DNA of 7,075 bases from Methanobacteriota archaeon (GTDB taxonomy: Archaea > Halobacteriota > Syntropharchaeia > JACQPP01), in contig JACQPP010000018.1 in NCBI GenBank assembly GCA_016207465.1, positions 1 to 7,075 on the forward strand, written 5' to 3'. Under the pieces are notes generated by a model, which saw only the letters and a list, made by a program, of their open reading frames with translations, had not been told where the DNA came from and did no database searches. The stretch's first letter is position 1. Each line of letters begins with the position of its first letter. The translations under genes were made by a program, and so were the position numbers. Of this stretch, positions 4,701-7,075 are shown piece after piece.

Positions 4701-7075
4701 CAGACGGGGAGGGCTCCACATTCCGCATCTCATGGAACGCCACCCTCACCGGACCCCCCACATATCCTCCGGGGCCAAAGACAATCCTCGTGGAGACCAT
4801 CGCCTGGGCCGGAGTCGCCAAGACATGGCAACACTCCGTCCACTCGGCCCACGTCATGGTGGACGGCCCCTGGCCGATGGCCGACGCCTACTCCAACAGT
4901 TCCGCCGCGACAAGCCCCACCAACGCCACCAAGAACGGCTCCACTCTCGATTTTACCACAGACACGGGCTCCACCGGATACGCCAACGCCCGCGGCCTCC
5001 CCACCAATGAACTCTCCTGCGCCAACTTCTCCGTCTCCTACAAACTCTTCAACATCGGCAACGCCCCCTTCGACGGGAACTTCACCCACTTCTGGGCCAA
5101 CGCCACCTCCGGCCCCGGCCTCTGGGCCAACGCCTCCCTCGCCCTCCTCAACTACTCCAACAACACCACCCTCACCTCCCTCGGCTACTTCGGGGGCGGG
5201 TGGAACAACACCACCAAGTTCAGCCTTGACAACGCCATCCACCTCAACGCCACCGGGGAGGCCAGCCCCACCCTCTTCAACTTCACCTACGAGACCCCCT
5301 GGAACCTGTCCAGCACATTCCGCGACGTCAACGACCTCGACAACACCAGCATGATGTTCCGCGCCGAGACCGGCAACCAGTCCACCGCAGGGCGGGGGCT
5401 CAACCTCACCCACCCCCGCTACTGGGTCCCCTTCGCCTGCGGCGTGGCCCTCAACACCACCCCCCTCCTCTGCGCCTCGTCCACCGCCCCCGACCCCGTC
5501 TCCTGCGCCAGCGCATTCACCAGCAAAATCAACTCGGTGACCGCCTACACCCGCAACGACGGCGCCGGAGACGGCAACCTCACCATGCAACTCAACATCT
5601 ACCCCGTGGACTCCCCCACGGACCCCTTCCCCACCATCACCAGCCAGGTGGTCAACAAGGGGACCGTCGGCCGCAACGGGACCAGCGGCACCAACGCGAG
5701 CAACACCTGGAGCGTGAGTTTCCCCGACGGGGCCTGCGGCAAGACCTACAACATCAGCGTGAGCGCCACCGCCACCACCGGATACAACACCACCCTGAAC
5801 ACCACCTCCAGCAACAAGTCCACCATCACCCAGACCATCGCCTGCCCCGTGGCCCCCGTCAACTACACCAACCTCATGGTCCGCACCCAGGCGGAGAACT
5901 ACTCCGACCCCTCCGGCCCCGACGAGGGCTGGGGGGTCCCCATGTGGAACTTCTCCGTTTACCTCAACCACACCAACCAGAGCGGACAGAGGAACATCAC
6001 CGCCCAGCTCTGGGTCAAGGACGGGGGCACCGGCGGCTCCTACCGGATGTACAACTCCACCCGCATAGACACCTCCGACTGCTGCGGCGCTGGAAAATAC
6101 ATGGACCACTACAACTCCACCAACGGCCTCTGGTACAACTACACCAACTTCAACGTCTCCAACTTCAGCCGCAACAACATCAGCGGAAGCCAGGGGGCCA
6201 TCGTCTACTTCCAGTTCTACAACGGCTCCGACGACGCGGGCTCCACCTCCACCCGCACATTCACCATCGAGAAGGACGACGTGGTCTTCGTGCCGCAGGC
6301 AAACTACACCCGCTCCAACTCCACCTTCAACAGCACGGTGAACCGCAGCGACAGCGAGGCCACCAGCACCATCACCCTCGTCACCAAACTGCGGGACGAG
6401 AACAACAGCCTCGCCATGCCCAACACCAACGGGACCCTCTACATCACCCGCGACAACACCACCTACACCGCCTTCGGCGGGCTCACCCTCGACGGCGACA
6501 GCAATTTCACCCAGGCGTGGAACCCGGACTGCAACTACCAGAACGGGACCCAGAAGTGGAAGGTCATCGTCAACGGGACCACCGGCTCCACCGGCCGCCC
6601 CATCGCCTGGAGCTCCGGAAGCCAGCAGGAGGCCTACATCGCCAACGACACCCGCGAGGAGGGATACCACGGCATCCCCCCCACCGTCTGGTACGACTCC
6701 ACCACCCCCGGGGGCATGGAATACAACGTCACCGTCCTCGGCAGCCTCACCGTCCTCGACTACCAGACCACCGCCGACACCGACCCCCAGACCGGCCACC
6801 CCACCGTGGGCCAGTTCGACACCGTGGACATCACCGCCGCCCTGGAGAACGACTGCAACGAGCCCATCAACCTCAGCCGCTGGGGGGGCAGCATGGAGTT
6901 CCGGATACAGAACAACCGGACCTACCACAACTATACCTGCGCCAACAACACCGGCTGGAGCCCGAACTCCGGGACCAACGCGGTCCGCCGCATCGGCGCC
7001 AACACCTACACCTGCACCTTCAACGCCACCGTCGCCGGACAAGCAGGCTCCCCGATGCCCCGCGGCAACTACAAC
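1691..7075 (+). CDS. Giant, sequon-dense exported cell-surface protein (3' end outside window)
   Basis: At least 1,795 codons are open with no stop before the window ends. The start is fixed by an in-frame TGA at 1595, no earlier start codon and a GGTGG site. The N-terminus is basic (R3, R9, R10, R15, R19), then hydrophobic at 20-37 (LLLVLAISGALLGVLALL): a signal peptide or signal anchor without a clear cleavage site. Residues about 95-145 are Pro/Arg-rich linker. YLPGE occurs twice (150-154 and 239-243); the second, with DGEY near 283-287, reads like a bacterial-Ig/macroglobulin-type beta-sandwich. LSWSIGDLQPGETRTLTY near 383-400 resembles DUF11-type modules. From residue 448 onward the protein is Asn/Thr/Ser-rich, with about 79 N-X-S/T sequons (one in about 17 residues) against one (N190) before that, and 22 cysteines, the first at 474. 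Short N.G motifs (CNIGNNPVEF, LFNIGNAPFDG) suggest CARDB/Ig-like repeats. Likely a glycosylated S-layer or stalk protein; ligand unknown. No C-terminal anchor is visible because the end is missing. Confidence 0.88.
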   Translation, partial: MNRQLSSDRRSVLSRSGPRLLLVLAISGALLGVLALLSQMSAPQQPTPAKMVEFEMLSPGLQESIQRLVQGLYPQGNARPISYDPESRRLVLDARATPTAPPSRVELVVENLPTTSPPLKDGVRPAPARPPRRAADEVDKTTVIPQEPHYLPGEDIAIILRRLPAQSIISQVQLLGPLGEPVAFREKSRNSSHLTIAQEPSMASGVYRLRLTALTPEVKVYETTFSLGHGVANTPRGVYLPGEAVPIRVGLIDSKGNKYTNAALQVQVTSPSGAIDTLSPREADDGEYLALYTGREAGTHRITATAPGAQPVVGWFEVAHRLPAFTVERESPSVVDVSTYEMKLRVTAHQPLLGATLVERPPWQLTLRSASARLDQSPRERILSWSIGDLQPGETRTLTYRYITPDISPSIIAWEPAEVIHKGGSASERGDWRLAVDATFHSMLPRFNWTNGTANNQASTSQNYYPFVHPKSLCRGQMYNLSWLIDNHGDDAIPTQTFSLQVKRTTDVAYSNLPAFGWDFWGGDTNTKTLMMVIGDDLASWQFGHNITPTTSTDTGSYSIRLKPATATGIRFESNVVDVEVHDCSGGDAALANRSIRIFPPTLGPDPQNPGEGWKDIWSIPERMLPGQMNFVVLSVANYNATFNKTTNFTMEVVDSSGTLMNWTTIENRTRTVQMEKGNISTWDHVPNASSGLANITNLTWRVLVPPDAATSQTYTLRIRRNNTSAEVYTKDFELMQIPIIVYQSAPNQVQSRMATGPERDKRFISLCNIGNNPVEFDSVRETNVLQSSAAPAVIHNAFVGAPTITGTSSIEWTNQNIPPATCRYAAISYSPEAQAGGLEEFILVVNGSDTLGTTYSFSDTFTPQMTGRNSNSCIAMMVNNSTRNGTGVNQLSDQYELYLWEACEAGDADSIQLHAVDIYIPPAFQRLTNVSEELCLTTGGEPNNNPLSGCSFRDSSAVRPDAGFPIGSDDEGWHIRYTFVRNGTTACAEPSTSPGCLGSANDADGEGSTFRISWNATLTGPPTYPPGPKTILVETIAWAGVAKTWQHSVHSAHVMVDGPWPMADAYSNSSAATSPTNATKNGSTLDFTTDTGSTGYANARGLPTNELSCANFSVSYKLFNIGNAPFDGNFTHFWANATSGPGLWANASLALLNYSNNTTLTSLGYFGGGWNNTTKFSLDNAIHLNATGEASPTLFNFTYETPWNLSSTFRDVNDLDNTSMMFRAETGNQSTAGRGLNLTHPRYWVPFACGVALNTTPLLCASSTAPDPVSCASAFTSKINSVTAYTRNDGAGDGNLTMQLNIYPVDSPTDPFPTITSQVVNKGTVGRNGTSGTNASNTWSVSFPDGACGKTYNISVSATATTGYNTTLNTTSSNKSTITQTIACPVAPVNYTNLMVRTQAENYSDPSGPDEGWGVPMWNFSVYLNHTNQSGQRNITAQLWVKDGGTGGSYRMYNSTRIDTSDCCGAGKYMDHYNSTNGLWYNYTNFNVSNFSRNNISGSQGAIVYFQFYNGSDDAGSTSTRTFTIEKDDVVFVPQANYTRSNSTFNSTVNRSDSEATSTITLVTKLRDENNSLAMPNTNGTLYITRDNTTYTAFGGLTLDGDSNFTQAWNPDCNYQNGTQKWKVIVNGTTGSTGRPIAWSSGSQQEAYIANDTREEGYHGIPPTVWYDSTTPGGMEYNVTVLGSLTVLDYQTTADTDPQTGHPTVGQFDTVDITAALENDCNEPINLSRWGGSMEFRIQNNRTYHNYTCANNTGWSPNSGTNAVRRIGANTYTCTFNATVAGQAGSPMPRGNYN
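4157..4980 (+). other. Compositionally distinct module inside the giant surface protein
   Basis: Residues about 823-1096 differ from the rest of the protein. Codons that are rare or absent elsewhere in it cluster here: ATA, AGT, ATT, GTT, TAT, CTA, TTA, TTT, TCA, TCG, ACG, TCT, CCT. Seven cysteines (823, 874, 904, 936, 951, 988, 997) fall within 175 residues, while sequons thin to about one in 28 residues, compared with about one in 13 from residue 1100 onward. The segment is also more acidic (GDADS, GSDDEGW, NDADGEG); the last could be a calcium-binding-like loop. It looks like a disulfide-rich domain with its own history. The borders are approximate. Confidence 0.5.

Noticed and set aside
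4730..7042. A 770-codon open frame on the minus strand
   Set aside because: Same cause as the other antisense frame: in-register antisense of a gene lacking TTA, CTA and TCA codons. The composition mirrors Asn/Thr codons (AAC to GTT, ACC to GGT), giving a Val/Gly-rich product without protein-family character.

Overview
The window most likely comes from a GC-rich archaeon. The inference rests on a nucleotidyltransferase/HEPN pair of a type common in archaea, a GGTGG ribosome-binding site, an AT-rich intergenic island carrying a TATA-box-like element, and a giant exported protein with about 80 N-glycosylation sequons (N-X-S/T). I cannot name a phylum. Codon use is strongly biased to C or G at the third position (ACC, AAC, CTC, GCC, TCC).

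Left part (2-1132): three short genes on the + strand. The first encodes an AbrB/MazE-like DNA-binding domain fused to a minimal (MNT-type) nucleotidyltransferase. The second, overlapping it by 29 bp, encodes a HEPN-domain protein with an RX6H motif. Together they look like a HEPN/MNT toxin-antitoxin module whose antitoxin also carries a DNA-binding domain. The third is a 75-residue, charged, helical protein of unknown function, 53 bp downstream.

Middle part (1133-1690): a 558-bp stretch without a convincing gene. It starts GC-rich with competing inverted repeats, drops to about 26% GC (1321-1460, hand count), and holds a good archaeal TATA-like box at 1451-1460. It ends with a roughly 200-nt GC-rich leader that can form several alternative stems, one of which would cover the ribosome-binding site of the next gene.

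Right part (1691-7075): one uninterrupted reading frame of at least 1,795 codons that runs off the window. It encodes a secreted or membrane-anchored cell-surface protein. An N-terminal hydrophobic segment is followed by a cysteine-free, nearly sequon-free region of about 400 residues with bacterial-Ig-like and DUF11-like modules. After that come more than 1,300 residues of Asn/Thr/Ser-rich, cysteine-containing beta-sandwich-like modules with very dense sequons. An internal block (about 4157-4980) differs in codon usage, cysteine density and sequon density, suggesting a separate origin. No functional link between the toxin-antitoxin-like genes and the surface protein is visible beyond shared strand. 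The long antisense open frames across this gene are explained by its codon bias.
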